Source: Pseudarthrobacter sp. AL07 (GTDB lineage: Bacteria > Actinomycetota > Actinomycetes > Actinomycetales > Micrococcaceae). From it: a stretch of DNA of 55,253 bases. Positions 23,965 through 33,542 of the stretch are shown in pieces (within the stretch, counting starts at the first letter, position 1; each line of letters starts with the position of its first letter). The stretch spans positions 1-55,253 of the forward strand of contig NZ_JASBRB010000019.1 of assembly GCF_029960665.1 (NCBI RefSeq), given 5' to 3'. The translations under genes were made by a program, and so were the position numbers. Below the pieces are notes generated by a model. That model was not told the DNA's origin and ran no database searches. It saw nothing but the letters and a program-made list of their open reading frames with translations.

Positions 23965-25299
23965 TCAGGAGCCGGCCGGCAGGATGTTCTGGTTTCCCTG
24001 GAAGATGTTCTGGGGATCGAAGTCCCGCTTGACACCGGCCAGCCGCGCGTAGTTCCCGTTGCCGAACGCGGCACGGATGCGCTCCTGGCCTTCGTTGCCG
24101 ATGAAATTGAGCCACACCCCGCCCGTGGCATAGGGCGCAATCTTGCCGCGGAAGTCCTTCACCCAGGCCTTGGCCAGCTGGCCTTCCTCGGGTGTTGGCG
24201 AGATGCCGTAGGGATGGCTTACCCAGGCCGCGTTCCGGTTGATCAGGGGCGTGGCCGCGCCAGCGTTCCCGCCGACGGCGCCGCCCCACCGGGCGATGAG
24301 CTGCATGGACGTGGCATCGGGAAGGTTCCGGGCCGATTCCTCGAACACGTCCAGGGCTCCATCGGGGAGTTCGTTGTGGTAGTCCGCGCTCCAGTAGTTG
24401 TAGTGGTCCGGCGGATCATCCAGGGAGGACTGGAATTCGGCGTACGGGGTGTCGGCCACGAGGTCCACTGCAGGCCCGAGCTCGCGGAACGGCCGCGCGT
24501 GCTCGAAGCCTTCCTCGGGCTCACCCGCGTAGAGGTAGGCGATGAGAGTGGCCATCTTTCCCACCAGATGCTCGGGTACAAACGGCTCCGGCGGTGCCGT
24601 CAGGTACAGCAGCGCCAGGCCAACGCCGTCAGGGGCTGCCAGAGCCAGGTCCCGGAACGCCCGGGAAACGTCCGAGGCTGCCTCCCCGGGCCACAGCCAC
24701 ATCCCGGCGTGGACCACCGGGCCGAGCCGGTGCGCCTGGAACGTGAAGGACGTGGCCACCCCGAAATTGCCGCCGCCGCCGTGGAGCGCCCAGAAGAGTT
24801 CGGGGTTTTCCCGGCCGCTCGCGGTGACGCGCTCGCCGTCGGCCGTCACCAGGTCCACAGAGAGGAGACTGTCGCACGCGAACCCGAAGGACCGCTCCAG
24901 CCAGCCTGACCCGCCGCCCAGGGTGAAGCCGGCGACGCCGGTAGTGGAGGCCCGCCCGCCGGTGACGGCCAGGGCATGCTCCTGGGTGGCGCGGTCGAAC
25001 TCGCCCCATGTGACGCCTGCCCCGGCGGTGACGATGCCGGATTCGGGGTCCACGTCGATCGACTTCATGGGCCGGACATCGATCACCAGGCCGTCGTTGT
25101 TCATGGACATTCCGGCCACCGAGTGCCCGCCGGCACGGACGGCAATGGCGAGGGAGTGTTCCCGTCCGTAGCGGAGGGCTTCGGCCACGTCCGCGTCATT
25201 TGAACACTGGGCAATCACCGCCGGACGCCTGTCAATCATGGCGTTGAAGACCTTCCGGGCCGGGTCATAGTCGGGGCTGTCAGGCCTGATCCACTTCAT
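23965..25299 (-). CDS. FAD-binding oxidoreductase, BBE-like
   Basis: A 444-residue flavoprotein of the p-cresol methylhydroxylase/VAO fold. The FAD_binding_4 domain covers about 25-200, with VRAGGHSVAG, whose His is a probable covalent FAD link, and FTLGGGSGWLERSFG. A C-terminal berberine-bridge-like motif reads NYARLAGVKRDFDPQNIF. Such enzymes oxidise sugars, alkaloids or secondary metabolites. No signal peptide is seen, so it is probably cytoplasmic. GAGGAG is eight bases before the ATG at 25299; GTG at 25302 is the alternative. No functional neighbours point to a substrate. Confidence 0.83.
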   Translation of the reverse strand: MKWIRPDSPDYDPARKVFNAMIDRRPAVIAQCSNDADVAEALRYGREHSLAIAVRAGGHSVAGMSMNNDGLVIDVRPMKSIDVDPESGIVTAGAGVTWGEFDRATQEHALAVTGGRASTTGVAGFTLGGGSGWLERSFGFACDSLLSVDLVTADGERVTASGRENPELFWALHGGGGNFGVATSFTFQAHRLGPVVHAGMWLWPGEAASDVSRAFRDLALAAPDGVGLALLYLTAPPEPFVPEHLVGKMATLIAYLYAGEPEEGFEHARPFRELGPAVDLVADTPYAEFQSSLDDPPDHYNYWSADYHNELPDGALDVFEESARNLPDATSMQLIARWGGAVGGNAGAATPLINRNAAWVSHPYGISPTPEEGQLAKAWVKDFRGKIAPYATGGVWLNFIGNEGQERIRAAFGNGNYARLAGVKRDFDPQNIFQGNQNILPAGS

Positions 25300-25453
25300 C
25301 ACAAACGCTCCTCAGCGACCGCGCCCCTCCCCTCCACATAGCGTAGGACTTCGGCCCACGACGTTCCATAGGCAGCCAACTGAAACCTCGAGCGGGCGCG
25401 AAAACCAGCCGCAAAATCACATCCTGATAAGCGGAGAAAACTACTAAGAAAAC

Positions 25454-25473
25454 CCGCAGATGCGGACTAGTAT
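25454..25473 (+). promoter_or_regulatory. Candidate operator and -10 box of the molybdate operon
   Basis: CCGCA-GA-TGCGG (25454-25465) is a perfect inverted repeat just before TAGTAT (25468-25473). That box stands six bases from the ATG of the HTH-TOBE gene, so the transcript is probably leaderless and the palindrome sits in the promoter spacer, a repressor position. No good -35 is seen. Confidence 0.4.
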
Positions 25474-25479
25474 TATGAA

Positions 25480-25890
25480 ATGCCCACTATTCGCGTATCC
25501 GAAGCAGCTCGGTTCCTCGGCGTCAGTGACGACACCGTCCGGCGCTGGACAGAGAACGGCAGCCTCACCCCGGTGAAGGACGACGCTGGCCGGCTGGCCG
25601 TCGACGGACTGGAACTGGCAAGGCATGCCCAGAAGCTTGCGCAGCTTCCCGAGGACCCGCACCGTTCAGGAAGTTCGGCCCGCAACCGGTTCGTTGGCCT
25701 GGTCACGGGGATCACTGCGGACAGAGTCATGGCCCAGGTGGAACTCCAGTGCGGGCCGTTCCGGGTGGTGTCGCTGATGAGCAGCGAAGCCGTCCGCGAT
25801 CTGGGCCTGGAACTGGGCTCCGTGGCTACCGCGGTGGTCAAGTCAACCACAGTCATCATCGAAACCCCGCATGGAAAGAGCATCATTTGA
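25480..25890 (+). CDS. HTH-TOBE molybdate-responsive regulator (Mop/ModE-like)
   Basis: A 136-residue protein. The N-terminus is an excisionase/MerR-type HTH (RVSEAARFLGVSDDTVRRWTENG, about 4-27). A single C-terminal TOBE/Mop domain follows (about 68-134: ARNRFVGLVTGITADRVMAQVEL, GSVATAVVKSTTVIIE), which binds molybdate or tungstate. It is first in the modABC operon and overlaps the modA start (TTGA). The simplest reading is a sensor-repressor for molybdate uptake; a molybdate-storage molbindin with a DNA-binding-like head is the alternative. Confidence 0.85.
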   Translation: MPTIRVSEAARFLGVSDDTVRRWTENGSLTPVKDDAGRLAVDGLELARHAQKLAQLPEDPHRSGSSARNRFVGLVTGITADRVMAQVELQCGPFRVVSLMSSEAVRDLGLELGSVATAVVKSTTVIIETPHGKSII

Positions 25891-26699
25891 GCACCCGCAC
25901 ACACGCCAGAACCGTCGTCATCACGGCCGCCCTCATGCTGGGCCTGGCCGCGTGCGCGCCCGCCCCGACGCAACCTGCCTCGCAGCCCGCCGCCTCGCAG
26001 TCCCCGGGCGCCCCCGGCCAGGTGTCCGGGACGATCACCGTCTTCGCGGCCGCGTCGCTCAAGGCCACGTTCACCCAGCTGGCCAGCGACTTCGAGGCGA
26101 AGAACCCCGGCACGAAGGTGACCTTGAGCTTCGCTGGCTCCTCGGACCTGGTCACCCAGATCACCCAGGGCGCACCGGCCGATGTTTTTGCCTCCGCCGA
26201 CACCAAGAACATGACCAAACTGGCCGATGCCAAGCTCCTGGACGGGGCCGCGAAGAACTTCGCCACCAACGTCCTGGAGATCGCCGTCCCGCCGTCCAAT
26301 CCGGCGTCGATCGCGTCCTTCGCAGACCTCGCCAGGCCGGGCGTCAAGGTGGTTGTTTGTGCCAGCCAGGTTCCGTGCGGGGCCGCAGCGGATACCGTGG
26401 AAAAGGCCGCGGGCGTGACCCTCGCTCCGGTCAGCGAGGAGTCGTCGGTGACAGACGTCCTGGGCAAGGTCACCTCGGGCGAGGCCGACGCCGGCCTGGT
26501 CTACGTCACCGATGTCAAAGGCGCCGGCGACAAGGTTATGGGAATCCCGTTCGACGAATCCGGCAAGGCTGTCAATACCTATCCCATCGCCACAGTAGGC
26601 TCGAGCCGGAACAAGGAACTGGCGGCAGCCTTCATCGCCATGGTGACCGGCGCCGACGGGCAGAAAACCCTCAGCGCGGCCGGTTTCGGCGCCTCGTAG
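25887..26699 (+). CDS. modA: Molybdate ABC transporter substrate-binding lipoprotein
   Basis: A 270-residue periplasmic-type binding protein with a lipoprotein signal (lipobox LAAC, Cys 23) and an Ala/Pro/Gln-rich linker. The mature domain opens with ITVFAAASLKATFTQLA and has SFAGSSDLVTQITQGAPADVFASAD, the usual ModA oxyanion-binding segments. The start is TTG at 25887, overlapping the previous stop; longer in-frame openings run through the upstream gene and lack homology. It captures molybdate or tungstate at the outer membrane face for ModBC. Confidence 0.93.
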   Translation: MSTRTHARTVVITAALMLGLAACAPAPTQPASQPAASQSPGAPGQVSGTITVFAAASLKATFTQLASDFEAKNPGTKVTLSFAGSSDLVTQITQGAPADVFASADTKNMTKLADAKLLDGAAKNFATNVLEIAVPPSNPASIASFADLARPGVKVVVCASQVPCGAAADTVEKAAGVTLAPVSEESSVTDVLGKVTSGEADAGLVYVTDVKGAGDKVMGIPFDESGKAVNTYPIATVGSSRNKELAAAFIAMVTGADGQKTLSAAGFGAS

Positions 26700-26753
26700 G
26701 AACCCCGCCCATAGGCAACCTCGCAGCGTAAGTAAACCGCCCACAAGGAGACC

Positions 26754-27617
26754 ATGAAACAGGACAGGAACGGCGGGTACGGCGGCGTCCCGCGCTGGAT
26801 TTACGTCCTTGCGGCTGCCGGCGGACTGTTCGTGGTGCTGCCGCTGGCGGCCATGGTGGTGAAAGTCAACTGGGCCCATTTCATCCCGCTGATCACGTCG
26901 GAAGCCTCGCTGCAGGCCCTTGGGCTGAGCCTGCGCACGTCGGCGGCCAGCACCGTCCTGTGCATCGTCCTGGGTATTCCGCTAGCCCTGGTCCTGGCCC
27001 GCGGCAGCTTCCCCGGCCAGCGCTTCCTCCGCTCACTGGTCCTGCTCCCGCTGGTGCTTCCGCCGGTGGTGGGCGGCATCGCACTCCTGTACACGTTCGG
27101 GCGGCAGGGGCTGCTGGGCCGGACACTGGAAGTGGCAGGCCTGCAGATCGCCTTTTCGACGACGGCGGTAATCCTGGCCCAGACGTTTGTGGCCCTTCCC
27201 TTCCTGGTGGTCAGCCTCGAGGGCGCCCTGCGCACCGCCGGAAACCGGTACGAAGCCGTGGCCGCGACGCTCGGCGCCGGGCCCACCACGGTGCTTCGCC
27301 GGGTCACGCTTCCGCTCGTCCTGCCGGGACTCGCGTCCGGCGCGGTGCTGTCCTTCGCCCGCAGCCTGGGCGAATTCGGCGCCACCCTCACGTTCGCCGG
27401 CAGCCTGCAGGGGGTGACCCGGACCCTGCCTCTCGAAATCTACCTGCAGCGGGAAACGGACGCCGATGCCGCCGTCGCGCTTTCCCTGGTCCTCGTAGCC
27501 GTGGCGGTGGCCGTGGTGGCACTCGCGTACCGCAGCCCCCGCGCCGCTCAACGGGCGCCCGCACCCAGCGGCGCACGTACGACGACGGCGGCCGCGGCGG
27601 GCGGTGCGGTCCGGTGA
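26754..27617 (+). CDS. modB: Molybdate ABC transporter permease
   Basis: A 287-residue permease with about six TM helices and the cytoplasmic EAA loop ([28 protein letters not shown]). [18 protein letters not shown] near the C-terminal third is typical of ModB. AAGGAG precedes the ATG. It overlaps modC by four bases (GTGA), so the two are translationally coupled. The C-terminus carries an extra Ala/Thr/Arg-rich tail. Confidence 0.93.
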   Translation: MKQDRNGGYGGVPRWIYVLAAAGGLFVVLPLAAMVVKVNWAHFIPLITSEASLQALGLSLRTSAASTVLCIVLGIPLALVLARGSFPGQRFLRSLVLLPLVLPPVVGGIALLYTFGRQGLLGRTLEVAGLQIAFSTTAVILAQTFVALPFLVVSLEGALRTAGNRYEAVAATLGAGPTTVLRRVTLPLVLPGLASGAVLSFARSLGEFGATLTFAGSLQGVTRTLPLEIYLQRETDADAAVALSLVLVAVAVAVVALAYRSPRAAQRAPAPSGARTTTAAAAGGAVR

Positions 27618-28675
27618 CGTTCTCGGTTCAGGCCGCCGTGGCTGGCCGCGGGTTCGACGTCTCCCTCGCGCTGGGCGAGGCCGAAACGGTGGCCGTTATG
27701 GGGGCCAACGGCGCGGGCAAATCCACGCTGCTGAACGTCATCGCGGGCCTGCTCTACCCGGACTCGGGCACGGCCGAACTGGACGGCAGGACACTGTTTG
27801 ACCTCACCGCCGGCCGCGGCCGCTGGACGGCTCCGCACCGGCGCGGCACGGCCCTCCTGGCCCAGGAACCGCTGCTGTTCCCGCACCTGAGCGTGCTGGA
27901 GAACGTGGCCTTTGGGCCCCGGAGTGCGGGGGCTTCAAAGCAGGCCGCGCGGGAGACCGCACTGAGGTGGCTCGGGGAGGTCGAGGCGACGGAGCTGCAG
28001 TCCCGCCGCCCGGCCGAGCTCTCCGGCGGCCAGGCGCAGCGCGTTGCCGTGGCCCGGGCGCTTGCCGCGGACCCCGGGCTCCTGCTCCTGGATGAACCGA
28101 TGGCCGCCCTTGATATCCAGGCCGCGCCGCTTCTGCGGCGCCTGCTTAAACGCGTGCTGGCCGGCCGCCGCGCCATCATTATCACGCACGACGTCCTCGA
28201 TGCCCTGATGCTGGCCGACCGTGTGGTCATCCTCGAAGACGGGCGCATCAGCGAGGAAGGCCCAACCCGCGAAGTCCTCCAGCGCCCGCGCAGCCGGTTC
28301 GCGGCCGGGCTTGCCGGACTCAACTTTGTGGCCGGCCACATCACCGAACACGGTCTCCAGGCTGGCGGCCTCAACCTCTATGGACACCACGACGCAGCCG
28401 CCCCGCTCCCCACCGGGCAGCCGGGCGTGGCTGTTTTCCCGCCGTCGGCTGTTTCCGTTTTCCCCAGCGAGGCGCATGGCAGTCCGCGGAACTCCTTTGC
28501 CGTGACCATCACCGACCTGGAGCCGCGCGGGGACGGGATCCGGGTCCGCGCCGGGGAGGCCGGGCAGCTGAGCGCGGACATCACCCCGGCGGCGTCTGTC
28601 GATCTCGGGTTGGCGCCGGGCATGCAGGTGTATTTCGTGATCAAGGCGGGCGCCGTCGCCATCTACCCGGGCTAA
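27614..28675 (+). CDS. modC: Molybdate ABC transporter ATP-binding protein
   Basis: A 353-residue ATPase. Walker A GANGAGKS is at 30-37, the Q-loop follows ([14 protein letters not shown]), then the signature [16 protein letters not shown], Walker B LLLLDEP and the H-loop ITHD. A C-terminal TOBE domain (about 285-353) binds regulatory oxyanion. The GTG at 27614 overlaps the modB stop; the frame is open far upstream but only in the shadow of modB. The stop overlaps the end of the convergent phosphodiesterase-like gene by four bases. Confidence 0.93.
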   Translation: MTFSVQAAVAGRGFDVSLALGEAETVAVMGANGAGKSTLLNVIAGLLYPDSGTAELDGRTLFDLTAGRGRWTAPHRRGTALLAQEPLLFPHLSVLENVAFGPRSAGASKQAARETALRWLGEVEATELQSRRPAELSGGQAQRVAVARALAADPGLLLLDEPMAALDIQAAPLLRRLLKRVLAGRRAIIITHDVLDALMLADRVVILEDGRISEEGPTREVLQRPRSRFAAGLAGLNFVAGHITEHGLQAGGLNLYGHHDAAAPLPTGQPGVAVFPPSAVSVFPSEAHGSPRNSFAVTITDLEPRGDGIRVRAGEAGQLSADITPAASVDLGLAPGMQVYFVIKAGAVAIYPG

Positions 28676-29493
28676 ACGTTTCCCGCGGGGTTGCGCTCGG
28701 CCAGCAGGAGCGGCACGAGGGATTCCGGCGCGATGACGTCCGGCCAGTCCGGGTTGTTCCGTCCGATACCGGTTGCGATCACAAAGGAGGCACGCTCCCG
28801 GGCGCTGCCGAGCCCGTGACCGCCCTCATCAAGATGGCCATGGTCCGTGGTGAGCACCATGAGCCACCGCTCGCCCTTCGCGTGCGCGCGCGTCTCAAGC
28901 GCTGCCCGTAGCCGGGCAAGATGGGCGTCGATGCGGCTGATGGCATCCAGGTAGTGCTCGCCGACGGCTCCGTTTAGGTGGCTGGCATCGTCCACCTCGC
29001 AGAAGTACACGAAGCTGACGTCCGGACCGGACTTGTTGAGTGCGTACACCGCAAACTCGGCGATCTCTCCGTCAACCGTTCGGTATCCGTACGTCTCCCC
29101 ATCACGAGCTATCATGCGGTGCAGACCTGCACGCTGCTGTTCGCGACGCTCGTGTATTACTGGACCAATTCCTGCCGGGTCCACCAGAGGAGGCCAGCCT
29201 GCCGCTGCGAACGTGGTGGTGGATTGGTCCTGATAAAACGCTCGGCTGAGGAGGTCAGGGCGGAGCAATAGGCGGTGCCCTGCGAACAGATTGTCCCGGA
29301 CTCCGTGCTGCTCGTGAGAGGACCCGGTGAGCAACGTGGACCAGCCTGGCCCGGAGAGCGTTGGAGCCTCCATGGTCAAGGCCGACACCGTACCCGCTTC
29401 GTTCAGAGCCGCCAGCGTGGGAGCGCGGCCGGAGTCAAGGGCCCTTTCCAGGACCAAGCCGTCAATGCCCACTACCAGGATCTTGGATTTCAT
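28672..29493 (-). CDS. Alkaline-phosphatase-superfamily hydrolase (nucleotide pyrophosphatase/phosphodiesterase type)
   Basis: A 273-residue metal-dependent hydrolase. The first metal Asp lies in LVVGIDGLVLE, the likely nucleophile Thr in TLSGPGWSTLLTGSSHEQHGV, and the later metal ligands in EVDDASHLNG and LTTDHGHLDEGGHG. This is the layout of type I phosphodiesterases, phosphopentomutase relatives and phosphonoacetate hydrolases, but it is shorter than those. No signal peptide is seen. It is the last gene of the ABC operon and overlaps the ATPase gene by ATGA, so it probably cleaves the imported organophosphorus compound. Confidence 0.8.
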   Translation of the reverse strand: MKSKILVVGIDGLVLERALDSGRAPTLAALNEAGTVSALTMEAPTLSGPGWSTLLTGSSHEQHGVRDNLFAGHRLLLRPDLLSRAFYQDQSTTTFAAAGWPPLVDPAGIGPVIHERREQQRAGLHRMIARDGETYGYRTVDGEIAEFAVYALNKSGPDVSFVYFCEVDDASHLNGAVGEHYLDAISRIDAHLARLRAALETRAHAKGERWLMVLTTDHGHLDEGGHGLGSARERASFVIATGIGRNNPDWPDVIAPESLVPLLLAERNPAGNV

Positions 29494-30590
29494 GCCGCGT
29501 CCTCTTCCGATAGTTCCGTATGGTCCCGGCCTATCAAGGTGGTGGTTGCACGCGGGGAGACCAGCACGCGCTGGCCCGCGCTAAAAAGCCTGGCTGCATG
29601 CGCCGGCAGGTCGACGCGCACGTCCTGTCCCAGCGCCTCGGACCGGACCATCACGCTGGTGATGGCTCCCCGCAGCACCAGTGTGGTGACCAAGCCACTG
29701 CCGGCCGAGTCGCCGCCGGGAAAGTCGTCGCTCAGCGTCAGGTCTTCGGGCCGAATCAAGGCGGTCAGCCGGGTACCGTCGGAAACTGTTCTGTCCTGGT
29801 TTTCTATGCCAAGGTGGTGGCCCAGCACCCGCACCCGGCCGTCCTCGGGCAGGGCCGGAATGCGGTTGGTCACGCCAACGAACTGTGAGACAAATGGCGT
29901 TGCCGGCCGCCGGTAGATGGCTTCGGGGCTGTCGAGCTGTTCAATTTGCCCGTCGTGCATGACGCCGATCCGGTCCGCTATGGTCAGGGCCTCTTCCTGG
30001 TCGTGGGTGACAAGCAGGGTGGTGGTTCCGGCCTGCGTCTGAATCCTGCGGATTTCCTCCCTCAGGTGGACTCGCACCTTGGCGTCGAGGGCGGACAGCG
30101 GCTCATCCAGCAGCAGAACCCGCGGTTCGATGGCCAATGCCCTCGCGAGCGCCACTCTTTGCTGCTGACCTCCGGAAAGCTGGTGCGGAAATTTGTCAGC
30201 GTGCTCCGCCAGCCCCACGGTCTCAAGGAGCTCGGCCGCCCGCGCCGTCCGCTTGCCAAGGCTACTCCGGCGGATTCGAAGGCCGTAGGCCACATTGTCC
30301 CGGGCGTTCATGTGGGGGAACAGGCTGTAGGCCTGGAAGACGACGCCGATTCCCCGGTTCCGGACCGGGGACCGGGTGACATCTTGGCCTGCAATGGAAA
30401 CCGTCCCTTTCTGTGGCGATTCGAATCCGGCGAGCACCCGCAGGATTGTGGTCTTGCCGCATCCGGACGGACCAAGCAGCGCGAGGAGCTCACCTCCTTT
30501 GAGCTGCAGGTCAAGATTTCTCAGGACCGTTTTCTGGCCATAAGCCATGGTGATCTTGGATAGCTGGATTTCCGCGGCGACGGTCGGCAT
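29490..30590 (-). CDS. ABC transporter ATP-binding protein (2-aminoethylphosphonate/iron/polyamine type)
   Basis: A 366-residue ATPase. Walker A GPSGCGKT is at 40-47, then the Q-loop VVFQAYSLFPHM, signature LSGGQQQRVALARALA, Walker B LLLDEP and the H-loop THDQEEALTIADR. A C-terminal TOBE-like domain covers about 285-360. It is most like PhnT and Fbp/Pot-type importers. AAAGGAG precedes the ATG at 30590, which overlaps the upstream permease stop (TGATG). It energises the two permeases that precede it. Confidence 0.9.
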   Translation of the reverse strand: MPTVAAEIQLSKITMAYGQKTVLRNLDLQLKGGELLALLGPSGCGKTTILRVLAGFESPQKGTVSIAGQDVTRSPVRNRGIGVVFQAYSLFPHMNARDNVAYGLRIRRSSLGKRTARAAELLETVGLAEHADKFPHQLSGGQQQRVALARALAIEPRVLLLDEPLSALDAKVRVHLREEIRRIQTQAGTTTLLVTHDQEEALTIADRIGVMHDGQIEQLDSPEAIYRRPATPFVSQFVGVTNRIPALPEDGRVRVLGHHLGIENQDRTVSDGTRLTALIRPEDLTLSDDFPGGDSAGSGLVTTLVLRGAITSVMVRSEALGQDVRVDLPAHAARLFSAGQRVLVSPRATTTLIGRDHTELSEEDAA

Positions 30591-31444
30591 CAGCGATCTC
30601 CTTTCGGAGGAGTGGTGGACGAAACAACAGGAAGGTGGGTGCGGCAGGATCCACCGGTGACCCGGGTACGCTGGGTTCCCGCGGTGGAGAGGGAGAGGAG
30701 CAGCAGCCATGTGGCGATGATGACGATGAAGGACAGCGCGGCGGCGGCCCGAGGCTGGTTGTTGCCCATTTCCAGCAGGAAAACAGGAAAGGTGCTGTGC
30801 AACAGCAACGCTGCAAGCGCGTACTCACCCAGCACCATGGCAACGGACAGCAGCGAAGCCCCCAGCAGTGCCGGACGCAGATTCGGCAGGATCACGGTGA
30901 GCAGGATCTGGATGGCAGTCGCTCCGAGGCTGTTGCCAGCTGCGACTAGGGTTTTGATGTCCAGTGCACGGATTCCCGCATCCAGGCTGCGATAAACCAG
31001 CGGCAGACTCAGGACCATGTAAAACGGTACGAGAGAATATGGGCTGACAAGAAACCCGGGAAATGTGGCGCGGAAGAACAGGCTGGCGCCGCTCACCAGG
31101 GCGATCGCCGGCACCACGTAAGGGATTACGGACAGCCATTCCGCAAACGGCAGCAGCCGGGGAGCCTTCAGATGCAGCCAAAGAAGGGTGGGGACCAGCA
31201 GTAGCAGGGAACCAACGGTGCTCAACACGGCCAGCTGGAGTGTCATCAGCAGCTGGGGCAGAAAACTGGTGCTCCGGAGCGCAAGGGATATGGACTCGAA
31301 GGAGACACCCTCCCCGGGAAGCGTGAAACCGAAAACGGCCGCGGCGATAAGCGGCGTGAAGAACAGCGCGAGGGCCACACTGAAGATGACCGTCACCATC
31401 ACCTGGCGGCCGCGCCTCTGAATGGAATGAGTCAGCGCAGCCAC
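30590..31444 (-). CDS. ABC transporter permease, second subunit
   Basis: A 284-residue permease with about six TM helices and an EAA-type loop (GNSLGATAIQILLTVILPNLRPALLG). The GTG at 31444 lies inside the tail of the preceding permease gene and has AAGGAGG eight bases upstream, which settles the start; a longer in-frame opening has no homology. It pairs with the permease encoded just before it. Confidence 0.88.
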   Translation of the reverse strand: MAALTHSIQRRGRQVMVTVIFSVALALFFTPLIAAAVFGFTLPGEGVSFESISLALRSTSFLPQLLMTLQLAVLSTVGSLLLLVPTLLWLHLKAPRLLPFAEWLSVIPYVVPAIALVSGASLFFRATFPGFLVSPYSLVPFYMVLSLPLVYRSLDAGIRALDIKTLVAAGNSLGATAIQILLTVILPNLRPALLGASLLSVAMVLGEYALAALLLHSTFPVFLLEMGNNQPRAAAALSFIVIIATWLLLLSLSTAGTQRTRVTGGSCRTHLPVVSSTTPPKGDR

Positions 31445-32292
31445 TTGTTGGCCCTCCTTTCCAGGAGTGCACGCAGGGTCATGGTGACCACAATGATGAA
31501 GATCATGCCCGTCACCAGGGCGGCTGCGAAGCCTTCGTCCATCATGACGTTGCCGGAGATGAAGAAGCCGATCATGATCGGCACCAGGTTCACGCCGCCG
31601 CCGGCCAGCGCGTAGGCAGTGGCATAGGCACTGAAGGCGTTGGCGAAAAGCAATAGCAGCGCGCCCAAGATAGGCGGCCACAGGACAGGGAACACCACGT
31701 CCCTGACGTAGTGCCAGCGGCTGGCGCCAAGGCTTGCGGCGGCTTCCGACCAGTGCTGCTTGAGGGACCCGAGCGCCGGAAGCATCAGTATTGCCATCAG
31801 CGGCACCTGGAAGTACAGGTAAACGATCGCCAACCCGGCGAACGAGGCCAACGGGAAGGTTTGGCTTAAGTCCCAGCCGGTGACGTCCAGGAATCCGCGG
31901 GTGACCACTCCCTGCACACCCAAGGCTGCGATGAACGCGAACGCGAGAGGAACTCCGCCGAGTTGTGAGGCCACGGCTGAGTAGGACAACACAAAATTCC
32001 TGAGCCAGCGAGGCTTTTCTGCCGCATTGAGTGCCCAGGCCAGCGCCAGCCCCCCCACGCCGCCCAGTACCGCTGTAACCAGTGACAGATTGATCGTGGT
32101 CAGAAAAGCATCGAGGTACTGCGGCTTGAGCAGACGTGACATGGCGTCCAGGGAGAACCTGCCCTGGCTGACAAATGTGGTCCAGATGTTCGAGATCACC
32201 GGTACGATCAGGAAAATAGCGAGAAACGCCCCATAGGGAACAACCCCCAGCCAGCCGGCGGCGGCCCCTTGGAACGGTTTCAGGCGGTTCAC
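31432..32292 (-). CDS. ABC transporter permease, first subunit
   Basis: A 286-residue permease with about six TM helices and an EAA-type loop (AAASLGASRWHYVRDVVFPVLWPPIL). The GTG at 32292 shares a base with the binding-protein stop (TAGTG) and has GGAG close upstream; an ATG at 32316 would overlap that gene by 25 bases. It belongs to the same import operon as the genes on both sides. Confidence 0.87.
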   Translation of the reverse strand: MNRLKPFQGAAAGWLGVVPYGAFLAIFLIVPVISNIWTTFVSQGRFSLDAMSRLLKPQYLDAFLTTINLSLVTAVLGGVGGLALAWALNAAEKPRWLRNFVLSYSAVASQLGGVPLAFAFIAALGVQGVVTRGFLDVTGWDLSQTFPLASFAGLAIVYLYFQVPLMAILMLPALGSLKQHWSEAAASLGASRWHYVRDVVFPVLWPPILGALLLLFANAFSAYATAYALAGGGVNLVPIMIGFFISGNVMMDEGFAAALVTGMIFIIVVTMTLRALLERRANKWLR

Positions 32293-33440
32293 TAGGCTCC
32301 GACCTTCTGGCTCCACTGGTCCACGATCGCAGTGCTGGCATTGGCGCCCTGCTCTATGCTCGGGAAGTTGATATTGGCCAGGACTTCAGCGGGCGGCAGC
32401 TTTGCCAGCGCCGCAGCGGAGAGCTTGCCATCCGCCTTCAACTGAACAAAGCGGGCGGGAACTGCACCGCCCAGAGCGTACTGTTCTGCACCTTCATCAC
32501 TGGTCAGCCATTCAACCCACAGCCGGGCAGCATTGGGCTGGGGGGATGCCACGGTGATGGGCTGGGCGTAATAGTTCCCGAAGACGCCGTCGGGCAGAAT
32601 GGCAGTCTTTAGCGCCACACCAGTGCGCTTCATTTCCTCTTCAATGCCCAGGAAGTTGTAATTCCAGTCGAACAGTACCGACGCCTGACCCGTACTCAGG
32701 GCTGAGGCCACGGAGGTGACGTTCACCAGGTTGCCGGACTTGGCCAGCTTGCTGAAGAAGTCAATGCCGGGAGTGACGTCATTCAGGGAACCGCCGTTCG
32801 CCAAGGCCGCTGCGAAGACCGTGGCAATGGAGGAGGCGCCTTTTCGGGGATCACCGGGAAGGGCGATTTTCCCCTTGTATTTGGGGTCCAACAAGTCAGC
32901 GAAGGAAGTCGGCATGTCTGCGTTGGCAGTGTTGACTCCGACAGTGAGGACTCCGTAGTAGGCGCCCACCCACATGCCGTTTGGGTCCTTGAGTTCGGCC
33001 GGAATCTGGTCAAAGGTGGTGGGCTTGTAGGCCTCAATCAGGCCCTGCTGTATGGACGGCTGGGTGAACGAATAGCCTATGTCCAGGACGTCCGGCTGCG
33101 AGGACTGCCCCTTAAGGTTCTTGACCGCCTGAAGTTCTTCTGCACTGGACGCATCGGGGCTGGCCACAGGAGTGTCCACACCGTACTTTGCCTTGAAGGC
33201 CTCAAAGTGACCCTTGTAGTTAGCCCAGGTCTCCGGGTAGGCAATCAGTTGGACCTTGCCTTCCTGCTTCGCCAGGGCGATGATCTCTTCGAGTTTGGAG
33301 CCGATGGTTCGGCTGGAGCTTGCGGCCGAGGAACCGCAGGCAGCCAGTGAACCGCCGACGGCGGCGAGGCCAGCGGTGCCGATGATGCCGCGCAGAACGT
33401 TGCGGCGGGACACGTCGTTGGGCAGGGGGAACTTAGGCAT
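32292..33440 (-). CDS. ABC transporter substrate-binding protein, Tat-type lipoprotein
   Basis: A 382-residue family-1 extracellular solute-binding protein related to iron, thiamine and 2-aminoethylphosphonate binders. The N-terminus combines a twin-arginine motif (SRRNVLR, 11-17) with a lipobox (LAAC, Cys 35), so it is probably exported folded and lipid-anchored. The mature part shows VDTPVASPDASSAEELQA, GVLTVGVNTA and LPGDPRKGASS. The ATG at 33440 follows GGAGG by five bases. It is the first gene of a five-gene operon ending in a phosphatase-like hydrolase. Confidence 0.9.
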   Translation of the reverse strand: MPKFPLPNDVSRRNVLRGIIGTAGLAAVGGSLAACGSSAASSSRTIGSKLEEIIALAKQEGKVQLIAYPETWANYKGHFEAFKAKYGVDTPVASPDASSAEELQAVKNLKGQSSQPDVLDIGYSFTQPSIQQGLIEAYKPTTFDQIPAELKDPNGMWVGAYYGVLTVGVNTANADMPTSFADLLDPKYKGKIALPGDPRKGASSIATVFAAALANGGSLNDVTPGIDFFSKLAKSGNLVNVTSVASALSTGQASVLFDWNYNFLGIEEEMKRTGVALKTAILPDGVFGNYYAQPITVASPQPNAARLWVEWLTSDEGAEQYALGGAVPARFVQLKADGKLSAAALAKLPPAEVLANINFPSIEQGANASTAIVDQWSQKVGA

Positions 33441-33542
33441 GCGGGCCTCCGGTGGAATGTTGAGAAGTGAATTGCTCCTGTCCCACGGTGGCGGTCCACT
33501 ATAGCCAAGCGGCAAACCTTCTGTGAACGATGAATGAATAAA

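Noticed and set aside
26960..27613. In-frame extension of modC through modB
   Set aside because: The extension is Arg/Pro/Gly-rich shadow of modB; ABC homology and the GTGA overlap place the start at 27614.
31445..32341. In-frame extension of the second permease through the first
   Set aside because: It shadows the first permease; the GTG at 31444 has a strong AAGGAGG and starts the membrane domain.
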